NCBI GenBank assembly: GCA_013398015.1
Contig: VZRR01010839.1
Coordinates: forward strand, 449,553-513,552
Source of the DNA: Oreocharis arfaki
Lineage: Eukaryota; Chordata; Aves; Passeriformes; Paramythiidae
Direction: 5' to 3'
DNA length: 64,000 nucleotides
Part shown: positions 13,945-27,300 of the stretch, in pieces
How positions within the stretch are numbered: the stretch's first letter is position 1
Layout: the number at the start of each line of letters is the position of its first letter
Position numbers and translations under genes: made by a program
The notes under the pieces: model-generated
Databases searched by the model: none
The model's input: the letters and a program-made list of their open reading frames with translations, nothing else
Told to the model about the DNA's origin: nothing

Positions 13945-16900
13945 CTGTATAAAGAAAATACAAAAACTCCATTTAAAGCCGAGAGAGGGCCCAAAGGTCT
14001 TAAAACAGCTCTTTGAAAACCCTGCAACAAAACACATGCTTCTGCAATTCCTCTGTTGTCACAACCGTATCACATCAGTGCCATAGGTCCCCACTGTAAA
14101 CACGTATTACATGCACCTTATATCATCACAGCTCACTGTCATTCTTCCACAAGATTGTGAAGAGTGGTAAAATAATGAACAGTAATGTAAAATGAAATAC
14201 CCATATTTTAAACTATTTAAATATTAGCTCACTATCTTGATACAGCAGGCAAGAAGACCTCAAGTTACAGATTAACAGTGTCTCACAGAAAGTTCTTAAA
14301 AGGTAAAGGACTTTTAGAAGTTAATTCAAAGTCTTTTTGAAAGATAAGCAAAAGCACTAAAATAAGAAAACCATATACTTTTACAAACCTAGTCTAATTT
14401 AAAAGCAGTAATGCTGAGATAAGATATATGAACTCTTAGAGAAAATAATAGAAACCAATGAGATAACACCATCTGTTGGAGAGAAGAAATGCAAGAGTGA
14501 CTATACAGAAAGACAGAAGCGTTTTTTTCTTTTTTCTTCTCCTCAATTTCTGGCACAAAAGGCATACAGAAAACTGTCTTCTCAACGGCTGAAAAACTGG
14601 TCCGAATCTGACTGCCATACTCCCCCGACACTTCCTTTTTTTCTTATAGCCTTACAGAGCACTAATTCTCACTACAATCTCCAGTTTTAATGCAATATGT
14701 CGAGAATAAAAAACTGGGAAATTGTAGTTTGTTATAAGATACATCAGGAATAAAAGGTTATTACAAACAGATTAGTCCAAGGTGGAAACGACACAGGCTA
14801 AGCAGGAGGCATGGATAATCTGGGTAAGTGCCATGGAAAAATAAATATCATGATTGGACTTAAGGCAAATGGAAGCAGTTCAAATTGGCTTCCTCCAATT
14901 CACTGCAGAACATGTGATGCCCACATGTCCATTTCCAACAAACTTCACCATAAAGAAACAAAGACCAACACTCTGAAGTGTTGAAAAACACATCTAGCAC
15001 CAGCTTCTTCCATGCCACAACAATGTGAATTATTGCAGCTGCCTGATAAGCATGAAAGAAAAGAGTTTGGGCTTTTTTTGGCTTTTTCTTTTCATTCGCT
15101 TTAGTAAGAGAGCTACCAGCATTTATTTAAAGCACGCCAACCTGTCAGAAACTGTTGATCTTGCAAAGAAGAGCAAATTTTATAAAATACACATTGCAGC
15201 TCTATAGTTGGTCTAAAAGGCTCAAAAGCAGTAACTCCCCTCGGCCCGTTTCCTCTGTCCGCTACGTGCTCCTACAACTTCTCTGGCCCAGTTCTAGGAG
15301 GTTTCTATCATGTTAACTTTTCAGAACATCAGTTCCTTTATCCAACTCCACTAACAAAAATGTTAGTGCTTGCTTAACAGAAAGGTCAGGAACTCCTGGC
15401 CATGGACAGTCTCTAGCACCAGCAGCCCACACTTAAATTGATCATAAAAATCTCAGCCTTGCAGAGGAAGAGATTGAGTCTTGCTCTAGAACCACAGTGA
15501 AGTCCCCTTTAATTAGCTCCACTATAAATTGCTAACTGCTCATCACAGCAGAGCAATCAAAGGCAGATGCAAACACTGTTAGCCACATTAACCCTGGCTG
15601 CTGCAGTCTACTGCAATCAACATGTTTTTATCCCCACTAAATGGGTTAAATTATCTAGGTTTGAGTGATTTTTTTATCAGCAAATTCCTTGCTATTTCTA
15701 GTGGCCGTATCACCATGTTTTAGGGCAACCTTGAGGACATCTGTATTTTTCCCTCCTTTAAAACTACCTGAAAACATTCCTTCTTTGAAAAAAACGCCAC
15801 AGAAAATACAGAAGCTTCACTCTTCATCACTAGCAAAAGCAAAAAAGGACTCTGACATCTAATATGTGAGGCATTCCATAATTCTTAGGTGAATAAAGCA
15901 TTAAAACTACTGAGCTGGCAAGTGCTCTTGACCTTTGAGCCTCAAACCAAGTGTGACAACTACAGCTCCTGTTGAACTCAGATTTGCAGCAGAAACAAGT
16001 GAAAGAGCATGGATGACACTTATGCAGTCAAATACACTACGACAGGAACACTTAACCAGAAAAAACCCCTGCTTTTTCTTCCCCCTCCCACCTGAAATTC
16101 CATTTTGCACCCCCCACTTCTTCTTTCCCAGCTGAAACTAGAATTCTTTGGAATAGTCAGAGTATGGTTAAGCAGAGGAAGCTATGCTTGTTTGCATGGA
16201 ATCTGCTATTTCCTTTCTGCCAAAACACTTGTTTAAAGAAGTCATGTAATATTTCTATTAAGCTGTAAATGCAGTTGACAAGGAAATGGCCTACTGGCAG
16301 TGCATTACCTTTGTGGCAGTGCCAACCAGCCTACAGCAAAACAGTGCACATGGTAATTTCACTGTGCATTCCCAGGCAACAAAATTGTGCCTTACATAAA
16401 TACCACAGAACTCCAGCAACATCTAGAAAAAGCAATGAAAATTTGCCCAAGCTTTCATGCTTGCCTGTATCAATTCTGTGTCATAACTAAAACAAAGCAT
16501 CTACATATGGCCAAAAGTCCTGTGAAGCTGTATTATATGACACCAGAGAAACTATTGCAACTTAAATCTGTGTATTTCTTGTTAACCACTGTAACAACTC
16601 ACTAATAAAAATTAAGAAAAACTGGAGGTATCAAATATACAAAAGAGTACTAACTACATACAAGCCCTTAAAAACCATAACGTAATTTATTAACAAGAAC
16701 ACATGTTGTACGTAATCCAGAATTGTGTTAAATTACTTTGGCCTTTGATAGCATTCACTTGATTGCAAGAGTTAAACAGGTCCACAAGCATTCAAACTCA
16801 GTGACCTTTGATTTATAAGCAGCTATTGTCATGCACATAAAAATCCTCTCAGATAATGTAGTCCTCACCTTTCAACAGCTGGTGCAACTATATGCAATGA

Positions 16901-18220
16901 TGTTACTCAGATATAATTAAGGCATTTTTGTTAGAAGTATAATCAAAAATCCCAGCATGATCAAACGTATTTAATTCGTCATCATTCATTCTTCAAAATA
17001 TTTTTAGCCGTTATTTCATCTTAACTGAAATTCTCATCAAAATCCAGCTTCAGAGATACTTATTTTGTTCTCAGCTTTCGCCTGAGTATTTTTAGTTTAA
17101 ATTGTAATTTTAAAACAGTTGATTACATAGAAAAAAATATGGAGCAAGAAAATTATTAAACTTTGCTTTCAAAATTTTGTAATGTTTCTAAATGCAAATC
17201 ACTCGCTAGCTTTAACAGAGCTGCACATTGTCATAAAATTTCAGGAAATTATCTCTCCTCCAAAGAGCACACACAACCAAAAATCAAGAAGCCCACAAAT
17301 AAAACAGCACTACACACACTTGAATTCAGATGTGCATCATCTTACAGGAATTGTATATGAACAGTACCTTCTCTTTCTGTAGTGGTGGCTTCTTTATATT
17401 AAGATCCAGATATATGAAGCACCAGCAAAAGAAAACTGAATAAAATAATCTAGTATGCATGACATTTTTGCAGCAAATTCCAAATATTTTTTTGAAAAAA
17501 ATATGCTTTAAGCAATATAAAGTGCCTTCTTAATTCAAAATGGGTTTTAAACAATTTAAGAATGGAGTGTTTATTGATGCTCAGGGCAATCAGCATAGCT
17601 ATTCTATAGCTCATTACAAGATAATAACAGCGTGACTAACAGTGTCAAGTTATCCCTAGATAAACATTGTTCCCCATGAACTTCTCCAAGTAATTCCTTT
17701 GTAACTGCTACCCCTCATAAAGCGACCAATTCTATTTACATTTTATTTTACAAAAAGTAAACTAATTCAGTAAAAGACCTTAGGAGTCACTAATAAAGAA
17801 AAGCTGTCAGGTGTTATTAATACTAGCACTGCTTCCATAGAACAGTTCTGAATTCTTCTTTAGGCCACCTTTATTTCAAAACTGCCTTTCAAAAGAAGAC
17901 TCTTGGTGATGGAACTCTCCAAGTGCAGGTACAGTATGGAACAGATTGTATATATTACCCCAAAGCCAATTAAGAGCTTATTGCTGCAGTTTGCTCTCAA
18001 GTGGGGACAAAGGCATCCTGAAACCTTACAGAAACATGTTAAAACACAGGCAAACTGGAGTCAATAGGAAGCAATACAGAAAGCAAAAATTGTCAGTATT
18101 CAAATCTCTATTCAAAACCACACATCTTTATGATTCCAGTATTAGAGGTTTTTGAATGCTGTGGGTTTGAGGATTTTTTTTTTTTAATACAACAAACAAA
18201 AAATGCCACCACACACTTAC

Positions 18221-18388
18221 CCTCATTGGGTGAATATCAGCATATGGAGGCTTTCCTTCAGCCATTTCTATTGAAGTGATACCAAGGGACCAGATGTCTG
18301 CCACACAGTTATAGCCAATCTCTTGTATGACTTCAGGAGCCATCCAAAACGGAGTTCCTATAACAGTATTACGTTTTGCCATTGTATC
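18221..18388 (-). CDS. STK3: STK3 coding exon 6 (activation segment)
   Basis: 168 nt, 56 codons, phase 0 at both ends. It starts DTMAKRNTVIGTPFW with the activation-loop threonine, continues through MAPEV and DIWSLGITSIEMAEG, and ends at DIHPMR. The acceptor is TTACAG and the donor GTAAGT. Intron 5 is only 427 nt. This is the last STK3 exon I can find in the window. Confidence 0.97.
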
Positions 18389-21300
18389 CTGTAATTATAT
18401 TATTTATGCAATTAAACCAGAGATTCTTATTTTTAGATTATTTTTATACCAATTCGATATTTAAAAGTTAAATTATCCACGCAAAGGTCAAATGGTAGTG
18501 CCTTCCAATTAAGACCAGATTTAGCCCATCAGCCTACAGAGGCCAAACTGGTGACAGTAATCATAAACCTCAAACTAAAATTTAAGGCGGGATCATCAGG
18601 CACTTGATACACTGGGTTATAAAAACAAACAACTAAAAACTAAATAGCCCTGCACTACATTAAATAATCATTGTGACAAAGAATGTTAGTTCTGCCACCA
18701 CCACTAGTGGCAGTGACACTTCTCAGACACAGAAATTCATGGCAGAAGACAAAGGTGAAAGAACAAGGTGAGGAGCACTAAAGAATTTTTAAATTATCTT
18801 TCCACAGTTACTTACTGTTAACTGGCCAGCCACACCAAAGTCAGCTAATTTTGCATGACCCTCGGTGTTAAGAAGGATGTTTCCAGCCTTTATATCTCTA
18901 TGTATTTTTCTCATAAAGTGCAAGTATTCAAGTCCTTTAAGAGTAGATTTCAAAATAGTTGCAATTTCATCTTCTGTTAGCTGCAAGAAAACACAAAACC
19001 ATTTTCAGGTATACACATAAGGTCCATATATTTGACCTATTTAAAACATGATCATTTCATAGTGATTATTATAAAGAGCACGATGCTTGACTTTTTTTTT
19101 AGCAGCCCAGAAAAACTTCCGTTTTAAAGCTAAAAAAATTAATTAAAAATCAGTTATTAAATGCCAACTACAAAGAAAAAATATGTGGTATAGACTTGGC
19201 AGGCCAAAATGCTTCTCTTAACTCTAATATACTCCAGAATTATATGCCATCACAAATGATACAGTACGTTGCGAGTCAACTGACAAGCTGACAGACATTT
19301 CATTACCAAAGAAAACACAACACAATAAAAAAAAAATTGAGACATATTTTCTTTTATTTGCTTCATAAACAACACAGACTCATGACTAAGTGATTAGTTA
19401 GCAGCTGTTTATCCTCATCACTTTATATCAACACAATAGGAACACATAAGCTCCTGAACAGGTGTTATCAGAGAAACAGGAAGAGTCTCTTTTTCAGGTA
19501 CCAGACACCCTCGAGAACTCTTCTCAGATTTTCATCAGCATTTGTTCTCAAATAAAAGCAAAACCACACACATATAATTCATTCCATGTGATGCAATTTC
19601 TCAAGGAAATACAAAGAAACTATCTACACAACTGAAATGCCAGTTAATTAGAGTACACTGATGTTTTAATATAAGAACTAAACAAATGAACTTGACACAT
19701 TCTTAGAAATGCAAGAAACTGCAAAACTGAAGATGAATACTCTAATTTGGCTGCAATGCTGGGTTGCATTTCCCCCCTTTCTCTACTTTTCCAATCCTAC
19801 ACAGAAATTAAATTAAGCAATACAATTCCTCCCAGTTTCAGTTCTGAAAGTGTTGGTAGACATCCACACCTCCCTCCAGAACACAACCACCACCAAAAGC
19901 CCGTAAGAAACAAAAAACCCACTCACAATCACTCTAAGCCAAAAGAGCAAATCAACAAAAAGGAAAAAAAAATATTAGTCAGCGAGATTATCTGCACTTC
20001 AGCTGCTAACAACAAGTTTTATTTATTTAACAAACAGAACCACTTCCCTGTTGCAGCTTCTATCCAGTCTCATAAAACCTGGGTGTGGAGCCCAAGGGCA
20101 CAGTTACACATACATTTATTTAAACAGCAGTGCCAAGCTCCAGTCCCTCCTTTCCCTGCAACCTACAGCAGTAATTTGCACTCTGTGTCAGCCCTTCCAC
20201 GAACAACTGTAACAGATAAATCCTAGTTAAAAACAAACCAGTCTGCCAAATTGTTTTTCCAACAAAACAGTTCCTGGATTCAACTTATGGCATAGTGAAG
20301 AAGGACAAAGCAAAGTAGCTGCTGCTCAAATTGGCATTGCTTTGAAAAAAGTGCATGTGTTGATATACCCAAAGAGTTCCAGAAACTTTAATAAACCTTT
20401 TCCTATGCAAGCAGAGGATGAAATTGATGGTGGTATTAGCTCCGAGCCAAGCAGTTACCGCCTCTGCCGTGCATTATGCATTCCTTGCCCACCATTTATC
20501 TCTGAGATCTTTCAGTGTTTCTATTCAGCAGCACACTGCTCAAAGCCTTTATTTGTGCTACTTTATGCTGACTGCTATGCTGCTTCAAAGGACTGTACGC
20601 CAGAAGAACTGCAAATACTGTTATACACAGTTCAAATAAGACAACTTTCCTGGCATTGTGCCATGGAATCTACCTGATCTGGAGTCAAGCAAGAAGGGAC
20701 TTAAATCAACTGTAAGATAAAATGAAGTGTGGTCAAAAGGATATCTGGAGAAAGAGACAATCCTCATTATGTGAGCTAAAAACTCTATGGTGAATCACTA
20801 AAACTGTGATTATCTACAGACTCACATTACAGGCAATTTAAACTCTGGCTATTAACAAACACTGTACCATGAATGGTTTAAGATCTGCTGAGTTTAACGC
20901 TTTCTGCCCAAGCCTTGCCAAATCCACCCAATTTCAAAAACAATACAGTGTCCTGAATTTCCAAAGACTTCCATGAAGTTAATCCTGAACATGCAACAAA
21001 AAAATGAGCCTGAGCACTGACAAATGTGTAGCAAGACAAGCTGCCCACTTTCATCTAGAAACAAGTATTATGAAAAATGGCGCTTAGAGGACACGGCAGA
21101 GATCTCTCTTCAATATGGTTGTGTTTCCTTAGGCGGTAAATCCCTACTTTAGCTCTTGAAAAATTACCCACATGGAGACCTTTGGATCATCAGCTCTAGA
21201 TGGAGAAGCGGTTTTGTAGCTGCACGGCAAAATCCAGCTCTCAAAAGGAGAGGCTAACAGAACACTGGAACCAAAAGCTAGCAAAGAAGTGAGGGAACGA

Positions 21301-24300
21301 GAATCCAGCAAACCAGAAGAGAGTTCTGGAGTGCTGCAGCCTGATGCACAATCTGGGGACCCTCAGCAAAGCAAAGCTCTCAACACAGTACATGTTACAG
21401 AAGAACCAAGCATTTACACATCCCATTACACAGAGTGGTCAGAAAAGCCCAGAGAAGTGAGTATCACCTCTAAGAAGTATGCAGAGGGCACAAGTTGTGT
21501 TTATCAGGAACAGCAGTTACAGGGAAGCACAAGAAAAGAGAAGGGAGATCAGATTTATGCTGTTCTGAGACACATCAATCCCAACTCCAGACGTCCTAGA
21601 TTCATCCACTTGTGCTCCATATAATCACCATCTATATAACATGATGCAGTCACTAAAATTACTACTGCTTATATTATTGCTAAACAGGGCCAAGTATTTG
21701 CACAATAATACTCAGACAAAATGTTTGGCTTTAATACCTAATAATATTTAGAAGGATGAAATTAATTTCCAGCCTGACTCAAGAAGCCAAGAAAGTGCAC
21801 TCACCTTCCCTAGACAAAATTACCTTTTCAGAAAATAATGCGCTGCCATATTGAACTTTACCATGCAATCACCACCAAAAAAAGTATTTAAAAATATTTC
21901 AAAATCATTACTTTCATAATTTTTGTGCAATTTAAACTTTCTGCAGAACACATAGCATCTATGCATAAAAGTTCTCCACATGTATACTTCTAAACCCAGA
22001 AACCTTATTTAACTTTGCAGTATAGCAGCTGAGCCATATATACACCATTTCTTCCCTTATTGGATACATTAAGCATTGTAAAAAAAGTTCCATTAATGTT
22101 GTTCCTGTAGACCAGAACCATATTGTGCAGATGTTTTTGGACACGTTAAGAGTATTTTAGTATTTTGTACACAGCCTGCCAAAAAGCAAATGGTATCCTG
22201 AGCTGCATTAGACAAAGTTGCCAGGAGGTGCAGGGAGGGGAGTCATCCTTCCCTTCTGCTCCACACTGCTGAGGCTGCACCTGGAGTGCTGGGTCCACTT
22301 CTGGGCTCCTCAGTATAAGAGACGTGGACACACAAGAGAGAGCTCAACAAAGGGCCACAAAGATGATCAAGGGACTGGAGCATCTCTCCCATGAGGAAAG
22401 GCTGAGAGGCTCCAGACTGTTCAGCCTGGAGAAGATAAAGCTCACATGGAATTTTTTTAATGTATACAAGTAACTGAAGGGAAGGTGCAAAGAGGATGAA
22501 TTCAGGCTCTTTTCAGTGGTGCCCAGTGACAGGAACAGACGCAACAGACACACTGAAACACAGGAGGTTCCCTCTGAACAGCAGGAAACTTCTTACTGTG
22601 AGCACTGGAACAAGTTACCCAGGGAGCTTGTAGAGTCTCCCTCCTTGGAGACCATGCAGACATGGCCCTTCTTTAGCAGGCTGATTGGGCCAGATGACCT
22701 CCAGAGGTCCTTTCCAACATCAACTATTCAATGATTCTGTATTAGTATAATTTAAAACTCCATACAACAAAATTAGGTGCATTTTAAACCAATTTGAATA
22801 AATCATGGGTGGTTTGTTTTAGCTGACTTGTCAACATTTAAAGTTTAAATATCACCCCAAAATAAAAGAATTCCAAAATATATCACTACTAAGGAATAAG
22901 TAAATTAGTTAACTGTCTGAACAAAAGGCAAGTATGCGTTCCTAAGGAGGTAAAATCACCAGCTTTAGTTCTTGAAAAATTAGGGGCTGAGGTCCCTTTT
23001 GACTGAAAGCTAGGCAGTGCTATTCCAATTTACAAAAAGGGCATGAGGGAAGACCCAGGAATCTACATACCTGTTAGTCTAATCTCAGTTTCTGCAAAAC
23101 TAATGGAGAGCATCATACTAGGTACTACTGAAAGGCTTTGAAAGAACAATGAAATCACCAGGCACTGTCAACATGGGTTCACAGAGGGAAAGTACTGTTT
23201 AATTTGATACCCTTCTATGATAAGGTAGTGAATGAAAAGTAAGTGGTGGATATTGGTTTTTACTTAAGTAAGGCTTATGATACTGTTCCTCACGGCATTC
23301 TTCTGCAAGATGAACATAACACATAGTAAGCTGGAGGCTGAAGGGCAGGGCTCAAAGGGTTGGAGTGAATGGGGCTACATCTGGCTGGTGACCTGTCACC
23401 AGTGATGTACCCTCAATTCTAGGGCCAGTTCTACGTACTGTTTTTATCAATGATCTGGATGCAGGAATTGAATGAACCATTAGCAAAGTTTGCTGAGGAT
23501 ACCAAAGAGGGAGATGCTGTTTAAACAAAAAGCCTTGCAGAGGGATTTGGATAGAATGGAGCACTGGGCAATGATTAACAGGATGAAACTAAACAAGCCT
23601 GAATGATGGATTATACACCTGGGATGGAGTAATGCAGAGACAAGCATAAACTGGGAGAGAAACAGCTCAAGATCAGCCCTGCAGGAAGGGATCTGGGTGT
23701 GCTGGTCAGCAGCAGGCTCAGTAGGAGTCAGCAGTGTGCCCTGACAGCCCAGAGGACAAACCCCTCCCGAGGTGCGTCAAAGTCAGCAGCACCAGCCGGT
23801 CACAGAGGTGACTGTCCCGCGGCACAGCCTTGGTGCAGCCTCACCTTGAGCCCTGTGTGCTGCTCTGGGCCCCACAGCTGCAGAATGAGGGTAAAGGATG
23901 TGAATGTGTCCAGAGGAGGACAACGAAGGTGGTGAAGGGGCTGGAGGCAATGTCCTGTTTGAAGGGACTGAGGACTCTGGGCTTATTTCATTTGGAGAAA
24001 AGAAGGCTGAGGGGTGCGGCTCTCTACAGCTTCCTGAGGAGGGGACAAGGAGAGGGAGATGCTGAACTCCTCCCCCTGGTATTCAGGGATAGGACATGTG
24101 GGAATGGTTCAAAGCTGCACCNACTCTTCCCCCTGGTATTAAGGGATAGGACATGTGGGAATGGTTCAAAGCTGCACCAGGGGAGGTGTAAACTGGACAT
24201 TAGGAAGCATTGACTGAGGGAGGTCAAACACTGGAACAAGCTTCTTACAGGAGGTGAATGCCCCAAGCCTGTCACGGTGCAAAAGGCATTTGGACAAAGC

Positions 24301-27300
24301 CCTTAATAACATGCTTTTGGTCAGCCCTGAACAGGTCAGGCAGTAGGACCAGATAGTCATTGTAGGACCCTTCTAACTGGAATATTGGGTTTTGTTCTAT
24401 TCTGGTTTTATCCCTGTGATGAGCATAGCAGTTAACCCCATATGGATTTTATNCAGGAGGTGAATGCCCCAAGCCTGTCACGGTGCAAAAGGCATTTGGA
24501 CAAAGCCCTTAATAACATGCTTTTGGTCAGCCCTGAACAGGTCAGGCAGTAGGACCAGATAGTCATTGTAGGACCCTTCTAACTGGAATATTGGGTTTTG
24601 TTCTATTCTGGTTTTATCCCTGTGATGAGCATAGCAGTTAACCCCATATGGATTTTATGTATTCCATCATTCTAAACTTGTATGAAAAGGACATATGGAC
24701 ACATTCCTGAATACAGATTACCAAAATGCATTAATACCTTATGTCTTCATACTTACAAGACAGGAAAAAAACTGTTTTGTTGGGAAATACTGATTTTTTT
24801 TTTTTTTTAAAACGTGACAAAAAATAACATATAGTTCTTCTTTAAATCATAGAGACTAGCCAACACAAACTNGGAAAAATCTGTTTTGTTTGGGAAAGCT
24901 GTTTTTTTTTTTTTTTTTAAAACGTGACAAAAAATAACATATAGTTCTTCTTTACATCATAGAGACTAGCCAACACAAACTAATGCAGATCTGATGGAAT
25001 TTGGGGAAATAAATGGAGGCAGACACACTTTTTTAGCCTACCAGTTGTTGGAAGCAACAAGGGACCGAAGTACATAAAAACAGATCCAAAGCTCCTACAA
25101 CTATTCATTTATTCACAAAACCACAAATAAACTCCTAAAATCCACATCAAAATGCTTCCTAATTATGTCTCCTCCCTTCTTTTCTCTAAATCAGAATCTG
25201 TCCTCATAAGCATGATTAAAAGTCGCTATATAGGTAGTGTAGTGTCTGTGTCCCTACAAGTGACTTCCAACATACAAACAGCTAAGTACAGAATCAGACC
25301 ACTACATGCTTTGTCACAGCACACAACTTGCCATCTACTCAATGCCCAGTACTCTCTAGTTCTAGAAGTAATTGGATATTGACATACAAGCAATGCCATT
25401 GATGATCACCACACAGAACAATTAAAAGAAACAAAACTATTTCATATTAACATAAAATTATGTTCCAGTCAATGTCGCTATCCTGATCTAGATGTATGGT
25501 TCTTATACTATACTACTCCTGATCAATCTGTAGCGGCAGTATCTGTCCTGTAAAAGAGTTGGTCTATTATATTCTGAGCTTTTAAATGCACAGCATCATT
25601 CTTCCATCAGCACAGCTCTATACCTTGCACCTTAGTACAATTTCACAGTCATAATCTTTCTGCTTTGTTTCTGATTTCCATTTGTGTCAAGATCCTCACC
25701 TGGAACCTTGTGGAACACTGATCTGTTTGGTATCTTTGGCTAGTTCTAATCCTGTACACTGTCCCTTTGATGGGTAGGTGCTACCCTCTAAATATGAGTC
25801 AGCCTTAGAGCAGTTTCTAATCCTTCACCATCAAAACCAAATGTAGATTATATATTAAAAAGAATGTGAATGATAAAAGTGAACAACTCTACAGCCTATA
25901 CAAAATGCATTAGACATGAAACCAACGTTTAAAATCAAAATCTAGAGCAAAGCAGCAAATTCCAGTGTCCCACATCTATTAGGAGACCAGCTAATGCACA
26001 TATTTATATCCAACTGGCTATGGATGCCACAGGCAAGGGAGACTGAGGGGTGCATTTATCCAGTCCATCACACACCACCTAATCCATGCAGCTGTTGGGA
26101 CAACCCATCTACTGGTTCGCTACACAGTCATTCTCCTTCCTGAGGCCCCTCTAAAGGGGTCTGGGTCAGCTGAATTGTTTTAACTGCCTAAGTTCATTCC
26201 CAGCTGCTCTTTTTACACTAATACATGCACATTGAGTCTGATGCTTTCAGGAAGTATCAGATTACTGCATCTAAACACTGATTAGGTTGAGCACATCGGG
26301 TAGGTCCACTCTCATGGCAAATAAAGGAGCAATTCTTCCACCAGAAGCTATGAAGCTCAAACATTACATCCTGTCAGAATCACACACCTCTCCTATTCAT
26401 TTACATGAAGACAAGGCCGGACTAACAAAAAACTTGAGGTGCAGGAGAGATGGGCAAATAAGCAGGGGAGAAGAGATGACAGTTACCACAATACCCTTCT
26501 CATTTGTAATATTTGACATCTAACTTAGGAATTAAGGCAGAAATCTTAAGAGGGAAAAAGAGTCGTTACAGTTACAGTTCTAGCCTGAAGCCAATCTTAG
26601 ATTCTAGTTCCCACTACCTGTTACAAACTACACTGTCCCGAAATCACTTTCCTTGAGCCTCCCTTTCAGGGCAACTACACTTCAGACTTCTTTTTTAAAG
26701 CAGATCTGTAGGCTAGGTGTGAAGATAGTGCTCTTCAAACAAAATCACAGCCTGTCTTGGAGTAAAATACCAAATCATGACATTACTTACAACAACAAGG
26801 TTTGGTCTAAGACTTTCAGATAATCTCTACCTAATCCTATAACTAAGAAGACACCTCAATATTACAGTAATGGACAGAGTAAGAACTCACTACCATAAGA
26901 GAATTACCAGTTTTACTTGAGTATAACAACTTAGGCATAGGATCATAAGGGAGGTAGTAAGAGTTGTTCTCACTGAGGCAAAGTCATGCTGCACATAAAA
27001 TCACACAGAAAATATGCTGCAATAATGTGGGAAGAGATAGGATGGAGCTGAGCTGCGGGCTGTGGGACATGCCTGCAGAAGCACATGGCAGCACAGAGAG
27101 GCTTGTCTCCACCGGACCCTGGGGAAGAGGTGTCAGGCAGCAGACCCTGCAGAGAGAAGCCTGCCGGAAGCTGACAGGCGGGTGAACAGTGCGTGCTCAC
27201 CCCACAGAAGGACATTCACAAAGCACGTTGCTGACATGGCAGTGGGTGATAGGTCACCTAGTGAGAACTTTACCATGTAAGGAAATACTGTGCCTTGAAG

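Larger units (their letters stand above)
1..18220 (-). other. STK3: STK3 intron 6 (incomplete)
   Basis: AT-rich sequence with no further STK3 exon found on reading the minus strand. Contents that could be assigned are a CR1 fragment near 1.4-1.6 kb, an antisense AATAAA/poly(A)-like stretch near 4.7 kb, a G-rich run near 9.87 kb and an exon-like open frame at 13.67-13.94 kb. The rest shows only scattered A/T homopolymers and chance short frames. Confidence 0.8.

Noticed and set aside
1..18220. Expected STK3 exon 7 (continuation AIFMIPTN...)
   Set aside because: Looked for on the minus strand by its conserved residues and not found. It most likely lies left of the window.
19747..20226. 159-codon plus-strand frame in intron 4
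   Set aside because: Low-complexity His/Pro/Lys-rich composition with no splice or conservation evidence visible.
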